In this document: in pieces, positions 49,134-58,453 of the stretch
How the letters are laid out: each line of letters begins with the position of its first letter
Position numbering within the stretch: position 1 is the stretch's first letter
Source of the DNA: Corynebacterium sp. HMSC27B11
Lineage (GTDB): Bacteria > Actinomycetota > Actinomycetes > Mycobacteriales > Mycobacteriaceae
Assembly (NCBI RefSeq): GCF_001815985.1
Contig: NZ_KV823558.1
Location: 62,001-126,000, forward strand
Length of the DNA stretch: 64,000 bases
Direction of reading: 5' to 3'
Made by a program: the position numbers and the translations under genes
The notes under the pieces: generated by a model
Told to the model about the DNA's origin: nothing
The model's input: the letters and a program-made list of their open reading frames with translations, nothing else
Databases searched by the model: none

Positions 49134-49961
49134 TCGTTGTGCGTAATCCACCGCGGTCATCCGAGCGATACGCACCGCCCGCCCCAGCGGCAGGAGAAAA
49201 GGGTCGAGGCTTGACTGCGGCGCCGAATCCCGCGCGACATCAATAATGGCCGCGACATAGTCCGCACGAGCCATGAGCTTCTCCGCGCGCGAGGGAACGT
49301 TCACCGGCAACCCCGGCACACCGAAAGCATCGCTCAGCGCCCCCACCAACATCCGTGGCCCGACCGAGCCGGTGGGCCAGCGAACTATCACTCCACTGGA
49401 TTCGATTCCTGCAACCGCCCGATCCGTCGCCTGCCGCAACATCGCATCCGCGTCGCCCGGCCCGTTGGTTGGCAGTTGCGGAGCCCGGCCCTCGGCGGTG
49501 TGCCAGTGCCAGTAGATCACCGAGGAATCAACGATCTCGGGCACGGCGACGTGGTGGACATCTGGAGTCGCGTCCGCAAAGGCAATCCCCGCACCCGCCG
49601 CGGCGACCGCCGAAGCGGCCTCGCCGGCCGGCAGTGGGGGCGGATCCCCCATTCCAGCCAGCACCAAATTCACCAACGGCCGGTGTTCCAGGCCGACGGG
49701 TGCTCCCTCAGTAACTGCGCGCACGGTCTTGAGGAGGTCGATCAAACCGGTGGCCTCATCCGCCTCTGCGGCAGTTCCGGATACCGTCCCACCGGCTCGG
49801 GCCAGCACTCGGTGATGCCGCCCCTGCACCGCATGGAAGGAGTCGATCACCTCGTCGGTGCTAATGACGCCATGCAGCCACCACGCCAACCATAGGGACG
49901 TGTTCTGCACCGGGGACCACAGCTGGCTGCGGATCAGCCGCTTCGTTTCAGCATTAGGCAT
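49119..49961 (-). CDS. Conserved corynebacterial protein of unknown function
   Basis: 280 residues, not recognised. The N-terminal third contains a Trp-rich element (SPVQNTSLWLAWWLHG) and a helical stretch; the middle has HHVAVPEIVDSSVIYWHWHTAEG; the C-terminal part has VGALSDAFGVPGLPVNVP. No signal peptide or membrane helix is seen, so it is probably cytosolic. ATG 49961 is used because AGAGGTCGGTGG precedes it; longer in-frame starts run into the divergent promoter of the next gene. The gene ends inside a long hairpin. Confidence 0.7.
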   Translation of the reverse strand: MPNAETKRLIRSQLWSPVQNTSLWLAWWLHGVISTDEVIDSFHAVQGRHHRVLARAGGTVSGTAAEADEATGLIDLLKTVRAVTEGAPVGLEHRPLVNLVLAGMGDPPPLPAGEAASAVAAAGAGIAFADATPDVHHVAVPEIVDSSVIYWHWHTAEGRAPQLPTNGPGDADAMLRQATDRAVAGIESSGVIVRWPTGSVGPRMLVGALSDAFGVPGLPVNVPSRAEKLMARADYVAAIIDVARDSAPQSSLDPFLLPLGRAVRIARMTAVDYAQRELLR

Positions 49962-49993
49962 TGCGCCACCGACCTCTTTCATCCGCCTTAGCC

Positions 49994-49999
49994 TAAGCT
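49994..49999 (+). promoter_or_regulatory. -10 box TAAGCT of a possibly leaderless DUF3097 gene
   Basis: TAAGCT (TANNNT), 8 nt, ATG 50008, no Shine-Dalgarno. Confidence 0.4.
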
Positions 50000-50007
50000 T
50001 GACAGCC

Positions 50008-50847
50008 ATGAGCTTCAACAATCGCGACCCCTACGCAGGCGACATTTTTCAAGGTCACGCCCGCACGAAGCGGCCACAGTACCCGGAGGTGCCCGCCGAA
50101 CCTGGGCTGATCATCGAGGTTCTCGCCGATGACTTCGTGGGAGAGGTCGTCGGCGGCGAGAAGACGATCGACGGCTGGTGCGTCAAGCTCGAGGACCGCC
50201 ATGGCTCCCAGCGCCTGTTCCCGCTACGCCCTGGCGGTTTTCTCCTCGAGGGGCAGCGAGTCAGCCTCAGCCGGTACGTCGCGCGCCGCGAGGTGCCCGC
50301 TCAGCCAACGATCTCTAATTCTGGTTCCCGACGGGTCGCCAACGTCGAAGCAAAGGTCGCCGCCCCTTCCCGTATCTGGGTGGAGGGGATTCACGACGCC
50401 GCGATCGTCGAGCGGGTCTGGGGGCACGACCTCCGCGTCGAGGGCATCGTGGTCGAGTACATCGAGGGCCTGGACAACCTCCACGAGAGGCTCGCCGAGT
50501 TCCAGCCCACCGCGGATCGGCGGGTCGGCGTACTCGCCGATCACCTGATCGAAGGCACCAAGGAAATGCGACTCGTGCAGAGCCTTGGCCCCCATGTGAT
50601 GGTCACCGGCCACCCGTATATCGATATCTGGGAAGCCGTGAAGCCGTCCTCAGTTGGGATCAAAGCCTGGCCTCACGTTCCGCGTGGGATCGATTGGAAG
50701 ACCGGGGTGTGCCAGCAACTCGGTTGGGGAACCCCGCAGGATGGCTGGCGGAAGGTCTATTCCTCCGTGAAGACCTTCCGGGACCTCGATTCCTCGCTGC
50801 TGGGGGCAGTGGAGCGGCTGATCGACTTCGTGACGGTCGGGGAGTAG
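50008..50847 (+). CDS. DUF3097-family protein
   Basis: 279-residue actinobacterial protein of unknown function. Seen: DPYAGDIFQGHARTKRP at the N-terminus, LEDRHGSQRLFPL, IWVEGIHDAAIVERVWGHDLRVEGIVVE and GVLADHLIEGTKEMRL, and DWKTGVCQQLGWG. The stretch VEGIHDAAIVERVWG followed by an acidic GVLADH recalls a TOPRIM-like nucleotide/metal site, which would suit a nucleic-acid enzyme; this is a guess. Soluble. Confidence 0.82.
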   Translation: MSFNNRDPYAGDIFQGHARTKRPQYPEVPAEPGLIIEVLADDFVGEVVGGEKTIDGWCVKLEDRHGSQRLFPLRPGGFLLEGQRVSLSRYVARREVPAQPTISNSGSRRVANVEAKVAAPSRIWVEGIHDAAIVERVWGHDLRVEGIVVEYIEGLDNLHERLAEFQPTADRRVGVLADHLIEGTKEMRLVQSLGPHVMVTGHPYIDIWEAVKPSSVGIKAWPHVPRGIDWKTGVCQQLGWGTPQDGWRKVYSSVKTFRDLDSSLLGAVERLIDFVTVGE

Positions 50848-50941
50848 CCAACCCTTATTTCCACGGGGCGATTTGCGCCACACGGTTGGCCCCAGGCAGG
50901 GTCAGTGCCAACTTCGGCAGTTGCCTCAAGCTCGGTGTAAG

Positions 50942-51592
50942 TCAGCCCAGCTCGTCCACGCGGGCGAGCATGTGCACCGCAAGGTTCCACCCGGCCTGCT
51001 CGGCCTGCCAACCCGCAGAAGCGAGCCGCTGGCTCATCGCCTGCTTGGAGATGCCGACGACCTCCGCTGCCTCCGACTGCGAGTAACCGGAACGCAGGAG
51101 GGCAGTAGCCTCGCGCCCCTCCTTTGTCCGCCGGGCCAACACATGGGCGATGAGGGTAAACGCGGCGGCAATATCTTCGGCGATCTCCGTCCCCTTGCCC
51201 GGCGCCTGCGTGTGGTCCGAGCCAGGAAGCTCCAGGCGGACGCTCACTTCGCCAGCCCGCTGCCGGATGCGGACCGCCCGCCGAGCGACCTCGCCCGTGG
51301 CAGACATCTGCTCGTGCGGTGCCAATTCCTCCCATTCCTCAGCGCCTTCTGGGTAGGTCTCGGCCATGGTCACCGTCCGCCCGATACCGATGGCGAAGTC
51401 CCCGGCCTGGATCAGGCTCAGAACCACCGCGAGCGTCTCCTCAGCCCCCTCGGTGTGGCAGAGCAGATCCTCGACCCCGACCTGTTCCACGTTCAAAACG
51501 GAGTCCGCATTAGCGAAGGCTTCGGTGACCTCTTCGACGTATTCCGCCCGGCGGCGGGACCGGCCACGGTAGGAAGCGAAAATTGCGAACAC
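50942..51592 (-). CDS. HTH-containing protein, SatD-like architecture
   Basis: 216 residues. The N-terminal ~100 form an alpha/beta domain with FASYRGRSRRRAEYVEEVTEAF and ALVLSLIQAGDFAIGIGRTVT-like pattern; the C-terminus has a clear helix-turn-helix (SGYSQSEAAEVVGISKQAMSQRLASAGW). This two-part layout, including the GIGRG-like element, resembles the SatD family, but I do not recognise it with certainty. GTG 51592. It is convergent with the DUF3097 gene. Probably a DNA-binding regulator. Confidence 0.6.
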   Translation of the reverse strand: MFAIFASYRGRSRRRAEYVEEVTEAFANADSVLNVEQVGVEDLLCHTEGAEETLAVVLSLIQAGDFAIGIGRTVTMAETYPEGAEEWEELAPHEQMSATGEVARRAVRIRQRAGEVSVRLELPGSDHTQAPGKGTEIAEDIAAAFTLIAHVLARRTKEGREATALLRSGYSQSEAAEVVGISKQAMSQRLASAGWQAEQAGWNLAVHMLARVDELG

Positions 51593-51698
51593 GTGCTGTC
51601 AGGGCTTTCTTATTGGGAACTGCGGGACGTTAGCTGGTGGCCTGCAGTGGCGGGGGCACACCAAACAAAGCGGCGCGTGTGCACCGGTGATTTTTATT

Positions 51699-52397
51699 CT
51701 AAGGCCTGCTGCTCACGAGTTTGCGCCAGAGCCAGGCCTCACGGGAGGCGATAGCCAGGCCCGCCAGCATCAACAGGGCCGAGGCCACGAGCCACAGCAT
51801 TCGCGTCCCGGAGTCCATGTGCTGGGAGGTGAGGCTGTTGGTCGCGATGATGAGGCCAACAGTATTGGGAGCACTGCCCACCACCGTGGCAAAAAGGAAA
51901 CCCGGGAGGGGGATGCGCACCAGGCCACAGGCGTAGTTTAACAAGCTGAACGGCACCGCTGGCACGAGCCGGAGCCCCAGCACGGCCAGCCAACCACGCT
52001 GTTCAATCAGCTCGCGCAAGGTCCCAACGCGCGGGTCGTCACCATCCTCGGCCGGCCGCCACCGGCCGCCGACGCGGCGGAAAATCAGCACGGAGATGGT
52101 GGCTGACAGCGCGAGCCCCAGGAACATCAGTGTGATGCCCAGCAACGGGTTAAACATCAGCCCCGCGGTCAGCGTCCAGACTGTGCGAGGGAACGGGAAC
52201 TGGGTACACAGAACCATCAACACCAGGTATGCCAGTGGCGCCCAGGGGCCAGTTGACCCCACCCAGTCGCGGATGGTGTGCGGGGAGGGCAGCGGGATAA
52301 AGAAAAGGCACGCGACCGTGGCGAGCGAGGCAAGGATGAGACCGATTTGAGCCCACGTTCCAAGTTGCGCCCAACGTTCGCGAAGATGGGTCAGCAC
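51699..52397 (-). CDS. VTT-domain (TVP38/TMEM64, DedA-like) membrane protein
   Basis: 232 residues with about six hydrophobic segments. The VTT core is seen in TVWTLTAGLMFNPLLGITLMF and in GWLAVLGLRLVPAVPFSLLNYACGLVRIPLPGF. The family is linked to lipid scrambling or flipping in membranes. Start GTG 52397 is uncertain and lacks a clear Shine-Dalgarno. It lies next to tRNA-Leu on the same strand. Confidence 0.85.
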   Translation of the reverse strand: MLTHLRERWAQLGTWAQIGLILASLATVACLFFIPLPSPHTIRDWVGSTGPWAPLAYLVLMVLCTQFPFPRTVWTLTAGLMFNPLLGITLMFLGLALSATISVLIFRRVGGRWRPAEDGDDPRVGTLRELIEQRGWLAVLGLRLVPAVPFSLLNYACGLVRIPLPGFLFATVVGSAPNTVGLIIATNSLTSQHMDSGTRMLWLVASALLMLAGLAIASREAWLWRKLVSSRP

Positions 52398-52429
52398 TTG
52401 AGGGCGCCCCTTCCAGCCACGTGAGATCC

Positions 52430-52465
52430 AATAAAAAATCGCCCCGCTTGGCTCAAGCGGGGCGA
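52430..52465 (-). terminator. Terminator of tRNA-Leu
   Basis: TCGCCCCGCTTG (52439-52450) and CAAGCGGGGCGA (52454-52465) form a perfect 12-bp stem with a GCT loop. On the minus strand it is followed by TTTTTTAT. It lies 4 nt after the tRNA 3' end. Confidence 0.92.
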
Positions 52466-52469
52466 ATCA

Positions 52470-52558
52470 TGGTGTCCGGAGGGGGACTTGAACCCCCACG
52501 CCCGTTAATAGGGCACTAGCACCTCAAGCTAGCGCGTCTGCCATTCCGCCACCCGGAC
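52470..52558 (-). tRNA. leuT: tRNA-Leu (anticodon GAG)
   Basis: On the minus strand the 5' acceptor arm GTCCGGG pairs with TCCGGAC before discriminator A and an encoded CCA. The anticodon stem CTAGC/GCTAG holds loop TTGAGGT, so the anticodon is GAG and it reads CTC and CTT. The long variable arm (TGCCCTATTAACGGGCG) and the T-arm GGGGGTTCAAGTCCCCC are as expected for a class II leucine tRNA. A strong terminator follows. The symbol is only a label. Confidence 0.97.
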
Positions 52559-52706
52559 AGGGTAAGCATGCACTGCGATTAGATACCTTAGCACCTAGCC
52601 CGTGCGTGCTTGAAACACTCTATCCAGCTTATGAAATTAAAACAAATTGGCAGGTCAGAGCAATAAAAGTTCCGGAAATCCGTGGCTAGAGTACAAGATT
52701 GTTCGG

Positions 52707-52712
52707 TACACT
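52707..52712 (+). promoter_or_regulatory. -10 box TACACT of leaderless PEBP gene
   Basis: TACACT (TANNNT), 7 nt, ATG 52720; no Shine-Dalgarno. Confidence 0.5.
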
Positions 52713-52719
52713 AAACAGC

Positions 52720-53283
52720 ATGACTCTCAACCCAGAAGATGCTTCAACTCAAGCTTCCTATGTCGACGAGCGCTTCCCGGGGCCAGACCCGTATGCGCCA
52801 CTAGCCGACCTGCCCAAGCTTAAGGTCAGCAGTGAGACCTTCGCCGACGGAGACCGCCTCCCGGAGGCGCAACTCGGTGGCAACGATGTCTCCCCGCAGC
52901 TGAGCTGGGAGCCCGGTCCGGAGGGGACCGAAAGCTACGCGGTCACGTGCTTTGACCCGGATGCCCCCACTGCCAGCGGCTTCTGGCACTGGGCCGTGTT
53001 CAATATTCCGGCGTCCGTGACTAGCCTCCCGCTCGATGCGGGGGACGAGGAGCTCGCCGGCCTGCCAAAGGGAGCGACAGCTCTGCGCGGGGACTCCGGA
53101 AGCCGCGGCTACTACGGCGCCATGCCTCCAGAGGGCCACGGCCCGCACCGCTATCTCTTCGCGGTACACGCCGTCGGGGAGAAGTTGGACATCAGCGACT
53201 CCGCAACGCCAACCGTCCTGGGGTTCAACCTCCAGTTCAAGGCTTTGGCGCGCGGCATCCTGTGGGGCTGGGCAGAGAACTAA
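52720..53283 (+). CDS. YbhB/YbcL-type phosphatidylethanolamine-binding protein
   Basis: 187-residue Raf-kinase-inhibitor-like protein. The conserved ligand pocket is seen in CFDPDAPTASGFWHWAVFNIP, RGDSGSRGYYGAMPPEGHGPHRYLFAVHAV. The family binds anionic ligands; bacterial function is uncertain. ATG 52720 sits 7 nt after a -10 box, so the transcript should be leaderless. Convergent with pyrD, 31 nt apart. Confidence 0.9.
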   Translation: MTLNPEDASTQASYVDERFPGPDPYAPLADLPKLKVSSETFADGDRLPEAQLGGNDVSPQLSWEPGPEGTESYAVTCFDPDAPTASGFWHWAVFNIPASVTSLPLDAGDEELAGLPKGATALRGDSGSRGYYGAMPPEGHGPHRYLFAVHAVGEKLDISDSATPTVLGFNLQFKALARGILWGWAEN

Positions 53284-53314
53284 GCCCCTCAAGCGCTCAA
53301 CGCGGGGGAGCTGC

Positions 53315-54442
53315 TTAAAGCTCTTTCCACTCCAGACCCGAGCCCACCGCTTCGGAGATGTTCCGCAGGCCGTGGGCTCGAATCTGTGCGGCCAGGCCCC
53401 GGTGGATCTTCGAGATCCAGTTCGGGCCGCCGTAGATGAAGCCGGTGTAGCCCTGCAGAAGGCTGGCACCTGCAGCGATGCGCTCCCAGGCCTGCTGCGG
53501 GGTCTCGATGCCACCCACACCGATGAGCACCAACTTGCCCTCCGCACGTGCCGCGATGCGACGCAGCACCTCGAGGGAGCGCTCTGCCAGGGGAGCCCCG
53601 GAGACCCCACCCGCGCCGAGGGACTGAACCCACTGCGCGTCGGACTTCAGCCCTTCCCGGCTAATCGTCGTATTCGTCGCGATCAGGCCGGTAACCCCAA
53701 GCTCGATGGCCAGATCGGTCACGGCGTCGATGTCCTCATCGGAAAGATCTGGCGCGATCTTAACGAACAGCGGGAGATCGGCTTCCTCCTGGACTGCTGC
53801 GACGATGGGACGCAGCGAGTCCACGGCCTGCAGGTCGCGCAGCCCCGGCGTGTTCGGGGAGGACACGTTGATCACCAGGTAGTCGGCGACGTCCTTCACC
53901 GCACGCGCGGACTCGCGGTAGTCGTTGGGGGCCAGCTCCGGTGGGGTAATCTTCGCCTTGCCCAGGTTCACACCCACGGGCTCGAGGCAGCGGCGGCGGG
54001 ACAGACGCTGAGCAGCAGCAATCGCGCCGTCGTTGTTGAATCCCATGCGGTTGAGGATCGCGCGGTCCTCAGGCAGCCGGAACAGGCGCGGGGTCGGATT
54101 ACCCGGCTGGGCCACGCTGGTCAGCGTGCCGAGCTCCGAGTAGCCGAAGCCGAGCGGGCCCCAAATGTGGAACTCCTCGGCGTTCTTATCGAAGCCCGCA
54201 GCCAGGCCGAGCGGCCGGTCAAAGCGAATACCGGCCACCGTCTGGGAGAGCACCGGGTCGTCGACGACTAGCGCGCGACGCACCGCAGCGCAGGCGACCT
54301 GCGAGTCAGCGATCCGACGGAAAACGCCCGAGAGCATGCCGTGGATCCGCTCCGGCGGGATACGGAACATCAGCTTCAATAGCTTCTCGTAGGCCGAGTC
54401 CGAGAGGTGATCGAAGCGGCGGGAAGTTGGGGTGTTGGCCAT
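53315..54442 (-). CDS. pyrD: Dihydroorotate dehydrogenase (quinone)
   Basis: Oxidises dihydroorotate to orotate in pyrimidine synthesis, passing electrons to menaquinone at the membrane. The 375 residues are of class 2: an N-terminal helical extension (FRIPPERIHGMLS) for membrane/quinone contact, then the FMN barrel with GLAAGFDKNAE, GFGYSELGTLT, NRMGFNNDG, VNVSSPNTPGLR and the C-terminal LIGVGGIETPQQAWERI. CAGGAGATTGCC precedes ATG 54442. Confidence 0.96.
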   Translation of the reverse strand: MANTPTSRRFDHLSDSAYEKLLKLMFRIPPERIHGMLSGVFRRIADSQVACAAVRRALVVDDPVLSQTVAGIRFDRPLGLAAGFDKNAEEFHIWGPLGFGYSELGTLTSVAQPGNPTPRLFRLPEDRAILNRMGFNNDGAIAAAQRLSRRRCLEPVGVNLGKAKITPPELAPNDYRESARAVKDVADYLVINVSSPNTPGLRDLQAVDSLRPIVAAVQEEADLPLFVKIAPDLSDEDIDAVTDLAIELGVTGLIATNTTISREGLKSDAQWVQSLGAGGVSGAPLAERSLEVLRRIAARAEGKLVLIGVGGIETPQQAWERIAAGASLLQGYTGFIYGGPNWISKIHRGLAAQIRAHGLRNISEAVGSGLEWKEL

Positions 54443-54497
54443 GGCAATCTCCTGAATCGTGTTGTGGTGGACGTGGTGCTCTGTGGCGACCAGTGGG

Positions 54498-55649
54498 TTA
54501 CTGATCCTCGTGAATCACGGGGAAGTCCTCGGCCTCCGGCACTCCGCGCTCAACAGCGGCGTCGATATCCGTGGCCGACACCCGCTGGGTGGCGCCGTCC
54601 GCACCGAAGAGCAGCATGTCGCCGTCCGGGGAATCCAGGATGTGACGCACGTTCGCGATGGAGTCGAACGCCGCTACCTGGATCGGGGTACCGCTGTCGA
54701 TGCGGTAACCGGTGACCTTATTATCGCCGGTGGTGGAGACCCACGCGATCTGGCGCTTGCCGTCCCACAGAACCGCCCACGGGCTCTTGCCGGTGGGAGC
54801 GGCCTGGACCTGACGCACCACGTCGTTCAAGGTGAACAACTGGAACTGATCCTGCACGGTATCCGCCGCGATGAAGATCCCCTGATCCCCGCGGCCAACG
54901 CTGTTCAGACCCACGCCCTGGCCGATGCGCAGAGCACCGCGCGGGCCGTTGGTGGCGAGGTCGATGTCGGTGATGCTGGTCTGGTCGCGGTCGATCACCG
55001 CGAGCCTTTCCTCACCATGTTCGTTGTTGACGTGGACGAGGTCGTCGAGGCTCCGGCTGACGACGATGGTCTCCGCCTCACCGAGCTGATCGCCGGATGG
55101 GGAGTAGTAGTGCAGCTGGTTGGAATCCTTGAAGCCCACGAAGACCCGGCCGTCCGTCGTGACGGTGGCCACCGTGGGAGTTCCGTCGAGGCTGTACTTC
55201 TTCAGCTGCTTGCCGTCGGCGCCGTATTCATACAGCGCGCCGTCGCAGGCGAGCATGACGCCGTCGGCCGAAGGCGTGACCTTCGTGCACTTCTCCGGCA
55301 CGTCGATCTTCTTCGCTTCGCCCTCGCCAGACAGCTCGGCCAGCGTTCCGATGCGCAGCGTGGATGCGCTCAGTGCCGCCACCTGCTCAGTCTTCGGGTC
55401 CAGGCCGATCTGGGAGACGTCGATGACCTCGCCGACTTCGCTAGCCTTCTGCACCTCACCGAGCGGGTCCTTCGCTGCCGGGGAGTCCGCCGGGGTGGCG
55501 GGCGTGCCACCTTTCGGGGCCGACTCTGGGGCGGCGGATCCTTCCGGCGCGCTGTTGTCCGCCGCATCCTCGGTGGCACAGCCTGCCAACCCGAGCCCAA
55601 CGGTGGCCGTCACCGCAGCCGCCCACGTCAGAGGTTTCTTCCAAGCCAT
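54498..55649 (-). CDS. Secreted lipoprotein with beta-propeller-like domain
   Basis: 383-residue precursor with a lipoprotein signal peptide and lipobox LAGC (Cys24), a Ser/Pro/Ala-rich linker of ~40 residues, then a domain made of repeated short beta units such as GRVFVGFKDSNQLHYYSPSGD, AWVSTTGDNKVTGYRID and GDMLLFGADGATQRV, which suggests a beta-propeller. Anchored on the outer face of the membrane; function unknown. GAGG precedes ATG 55649 at ~10 nt. It lies 55 nt before pyrD on the same strand. Confidence 0.8.
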   Translation of the reverse strand: MAWKKPLTWAAAVTATVGLGLAGCATEDAADNSAPEGSAAPESAPKGGTPATPADSPAAKDPLGEVQKASEVGEVIDVSQIGLDPKTEQVAALSASTLRIGTLAELSGEGEAKKIDVPEKCTKVTPSADGVMLACDGALYEYGADGKQLKKYSLDGTPTVATVTTDGRVFVGFKDSNQLHYYSPSGDQLGEAETIVVSRSLDDLVHVNNEHGEERLAVIDRDQTSITDIDLATNGPRGALRIGQGVGLNSVGRGDQGIFIAADTVQDQFQLFTLNDVVRQVQAAPTGKSPWAVLWDGKRQIAWVSTTGDNKVTGYRIDSGTPIQVAAFDSIANVRHILDSPDGDMLLFGADGATQRVSATDIDAAVERGVPEAEDFPVIHEDQ

Positions 55650-55732
55650 CGCGTCATCGCCTCGTTTACGCCAAACACGCTTACCTGCATTCATCAGGTA
55701 GTACGCTACCAGCCGAGTTGGGTGGGTCGGTG

Positions 55733-55738
55733 TATCGT
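55733..55738 (+). promoter_or_regulatory. -10 box TATCGT of leaderless uppP
   Basis: TATCGT (TANNNT), 8 nt, ATG 55747. Confidence 0.45.
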
Positions 55739-55746
55739 CCTTAAGC

Positions 55747-56586
55747 ATGCCTACCGAAATGTCTTGGCTGCAGACGATCGTGCTCTCGATCGTGCAAGGT
55801 CTCACCGAGTTTCTACCCGTTTCCTCCTCCGGGCACCTGCGGATTGTCTCCGAGCTGTTCTGGGGAGCCGACGCGGGCGCCTCCTTCACAGCTGTGATCC
55901 AGCTCGGCACGGAGCTGGCGGTGCTCGTGTACTTCGCTAAGGACATCTGGCGGATCCTCACCGCGTGGTTCGCCGGCCTGGTGGATAAGTCCCGGCGGAA
56001 CCACGACTATCAGATGGGGTGGATGGTCATCGCGGGCACCATCCCCATCGCGGTGCTGGGGTTCTTCGGCAAGGATTTGATCCGTGACCAGCTGCGCAAC
56101 CTGTGGATCACCGCTGCCATGTTGATCCTCTTCTCCTTCGTGTTCATTCTCGCGGAGAAGGTAGGACGTCGACGCCGCTCCTTCGATGAGCTGACCATGC
56201 GGGATGCCGTGCTCATGGGTCTGGCTCAGTGCCTCGCCTTGATCCCTGGCGTGTCCCGGTCGGGCGGTACGATTTCCGCCGGTTTGTTCCTCAACCTGGA
56301 CCGCGAGGTGGCCACCCGGTTCAGCTTCCTGCTGGCGATTCCCGCAGTCTTGGCGTCCGGCATCTTTTCTCTGGGGGATGTGTTCGATCCGGCCGCAGGC
56401 CAGGCGGCGAGCGGGAGCCAGCTGGCGGTCGGCACGCTGATCGCCTTCCTCGTCGGATACGCCTCCATCGCCTGGCTTCTGAAGTTCGTGTCTAACCACA
56501 GTTTCGCCTGGTTCGCAGCATGGCGCATCCCGGTCGGTGTGCTGGTGATGGTGCTGCTGGGCGCGGGAGTTTTGCAGCCGTTATAG
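55747..56586 (+). CDS. uppP: Undecaprenyl-diphosphatase
   Basis: Recycles the lipid carrier of cell-wall synthesis (BacA family; a cause of bacitracin tolerance when overexpressed). The 279-residue membrane protein has about eight helices and the two family motifs: [16 protein letters not shown] near the N-terminus and [20 protein letters not shown] in the middle. Its stop overlaps the -10 box of mshC. Confidence 0.96.
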   Translation: MPTEMSWLQTIVLSIVQGLTEFLPVSSSGHLRIVSELFWGADAGASFTAVIQLGTELAVLVYFAKDIWRILTAWFAGLVDKSRRNHDYQMGWMVIAGTIPIAVLGFFGKDLIRDQLRNLWITAAMLILFSFVFILAEKVGRRRRSFDELTMRDAVLMGLAQCLALIPGVSRSGGTISAGLFLNLDREVATRFSFLLAIPAVLASGIFSLGDVFDPAAGQAASGSQLAVGTLIAFLVGYASIAWLLKFVSNHSFAWFAAWRIPVGVLVMVLLGAGVLQPL

Positions 56587-56587
56587 T
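56582..56587 (+). promoter_or_regulatory. -10 box TATAGT of mshC
   Basis: TATAGT overlaps the uppP stop codon and ends 8 nt before ATG 56596. GGGGAA in between could also serve as a weak ribosome site. Confidence 0.45.
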
Positions 56588-56595
56588 GGGGAACC

Positions 56596-57915
56596 ATGCA
56601 TTCTTGGTCTGCTCCCCGTGTCCCACAGTTCCCGACGGCCATTCCGGCGGTGGCCGATTCCGCTGCAGCGGAGGTGGTTGCCCCGCCAGCGTTGCAGCTC
56701 TACGACACGGCAGATGACCAGGTCAAGCCCGTCGCACTGCCAGAGGACGGCGCCCCGGTGGGCATGTACGTCTGCGGGATCACCCCGTATGACTCCACCC
56801 ACCTGGGGCACGCGGCGACCTATAACACCTTCGACCTGGTGAACCGCTACTTGCGCGCCGCCGGGCACGCCGTTACTTATGTGCAGAATGTCACGGATGT
56901 CGACGATCCGCTGTTCGAGCGCGCCGAGCGCGATGGCGTGGACTGGCGCGAGCTAGGCAAGGAGCAGACCGACCTGTTCCGTTCCGACATGACGCAGCTG
57001 CGGATTCTGCCGCCGGAGTTCTTCGTCGGGGCGATGGAGACGATCGATGAGGTTGTCGAGATGGTCAGCACGCTGCTCGACAAGGGCGCGGCCTACGTCG
57101 TGGAGGGGGAGTACCCGGATATCTACGCCGACCACACCTACACCGAACAGTTTGGCTACGAGTCCCGCTACGACGAGGCCACCATGCGGGAACTCTTCGC
57201 CGAGCGCGGTGGTGACCCGGAGCGGGAGGGTAAGCGCCATCCGCTGGATGCACTGCTGTGGCGGGCCCACCGCACGGGTGAGCCAGAGTGGGATGCTCCC
57301 TTTGGCTCGGGGCGCCCTGGCTGGCACGTGGAGTGCGCGGCCATCGCAATGAACCGGTTGGGGGAGCAGTTCGCCATCCAGGGTGGCGGCGTTGATCTGC
57401 GTTACCCGCACCATGAGTACTCGGCAGCTCATGTGGAGGCTGCCTGCGGCACCCAGCGTATGGCGGGACACTACGTGCACACCGGCATGATCGGCCTTGA
57501 GGGGACCAAGATGTCCAAGTCCCTGGGCAACCTGGAGTTCGTCTCCGCGCTCACCGCGCAGGGCTTCGACCCCGCGGCTATCCGTGTGGGGCTCTACGCC
57601 GGGCACTACCGGGCAGATCGTGATTGGTCCGCGGAGGTCCTCAGTGAGGCTGAGGATCGCCTCGCCAAGTGGCGCGCCGCTGCCGCTGAGGAGAACAATC
57701 CGCAGCGTGTCGCGGAAGTGCTGGCGGCCGTCACCGGGCACCTGGCCAACGATCTCGACACCCCAGCCGTCCTGCGCACGCTCGACGAGTGGGCAGCGGC
57801 GGTCAACAAGGGCATTGGAGCCAGTGGCTACCGGGTCACCCCTGCCACCGAGCGCACTGCGGCTTCCCAGGCTCTCGCCGCGGGTCTCGACGCGCTGCTC
57901 GGCGTCACGGTCTAG
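56596..57915 (+). CDS. mshC: Cysteine:glucosaminylinositol ligase MshC
   Basis: ATP-dependent ligase that joins cysteine to GlcN-inositol in mycothiol synthesis. The 439-residue protein is a cysteinyl-tRNA synthetase relative with [20 protein letters not shown] (HxGH motif and zinc Cys), [10 protein letters not shown], and KMSKSLGN (KMSKS). Lack of the tRNA-binding extension and the position behind uppP mark it as MshC, not CysS. Mycothiol is confined to actinobacteria. Confidence 0.95.
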   Translation: MHSWSAPRVPQFPTAIPAVADSAAAEVVAPPALQLYDTADDQVKPVALPEDGAPVGMYVCGITPYDSTHLGHAATYNTFDLVNRYLRAAGHAVTYVQNVTDVDDPLFERAERDGVDWRELGKEQTDLFRSDMTQLRILPPEFFVGAMETIDEVVEMVSTLLDKGAAYVVEGEYPDIYADHTYTEQFGYESRYDEATMRELFAERGGDPEREGKRHPLDALLWRAHRTGEPEWDAPFGSGRPGWHVECAAIAMNRLGEQFAIQGGGVDLRYPHHEYSAAHVEAACGTQRMAGHYVHTGMIGLEGTKMSKSLGNLEFVSALTAQGFDPAAIRVGLYAGHYRADRDWSAEVLSEAEDRLAKWRAAAAEENNPQRVAEVLAAVTGHLANDLDTPAVLRTLDEWAAAVNKGIGASGYRVTPATERTAASQALAAGLDALLGVTV

Positions 57916-57932
57916 GGCGGGGGACGAGCGCC

Positions 57933-58343
57933 GTGACACAGCACCCATACCCGGCGGGCGATTCTTCGCTTTCCGAATGGCCACCAGATGTCCGTGAGGC
58001 CGCCACGGAGTTCATCGGAAACCTCCGGATGATGGCTACCGGCAGCTACCTGCGCGCCGAGGAGCGGGAGCATTGGGACCCGCCGTACCCGGAGTCTGCG
58101 GTGGACGAGGCCCAGGCAGAGCTGGTGACCATCGGAGAGGCGATCCTGGGCGGGGCAGATCCTCAGGAAACCTCCCTGGCCGGGGTCCGCAAAATCATCG
58201 CAATCTCCGACGCCAACGGCGGGCTGCTCCTGGATAGCGAGGAGCTGGACGAGCTGCTGGTGTTTCTCAGTCGACTCACTGCCACGGTGGGTGGGGAGGC
58301 CACGGTGGTCTGCGACGCCGTGCGCGAGCTCGTCGAGGAGTAG
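57933..58343 (+). CDS. Small acidic protein of unknown function
   Basis: 136 residues, not recognised. Acidic and mostly helical: ESAVDEAQAELVTIGEAILGG, SLAGVRKIIAISDANGGLLLD and ELDELLVFLSRLTATVGGEA. No signal peptide or membrane helix. GTG 57933 is favoured by GGCGGGGGAC upstream and by starting just after mshC (17 nt), so it may be co-transcribed with it. A strong hairpin follows. Confidence 0.7.
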   Translation: MTQHPYPAGDSSLSEWPPDVREAATEFIGNLRMMATGSYLRAEEREHWDPPYPESAVDEAQAELVTIGEAILGGADPQETSLAGVRKIIAISDANGGLLLDSEELDELLVFLSRLTATVGGEATVVCDAVRELVEE

Positions 58344-58372
58344 CCCCTTAAGCCCCCGGGGGCTGGACACTT

Positions 58373-58412
58373 GCCCCGATAGTGGTGCGATTATTCACCC
58401 CACTATCGGGGC
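58373..58412. terminator. Perfect 13-bp hairpin before hisE
   Basis: GCCCCGATAGTGG (58373-58385) pairs with CCACTATCGGGGC (58400-58412) around a 14-nt loop; followed by TCCTTGC, so no strong U-run. A second palindrome, AGCCCCCGGGGGCT, lies at 58351-58364. Together they probably end the mshC transcript. Confidence 0.65.
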
Positions 58413-58453
58413 TCCTTGCAACCTTCGGGGGAGACGCGTGCCACAATAGGGGC

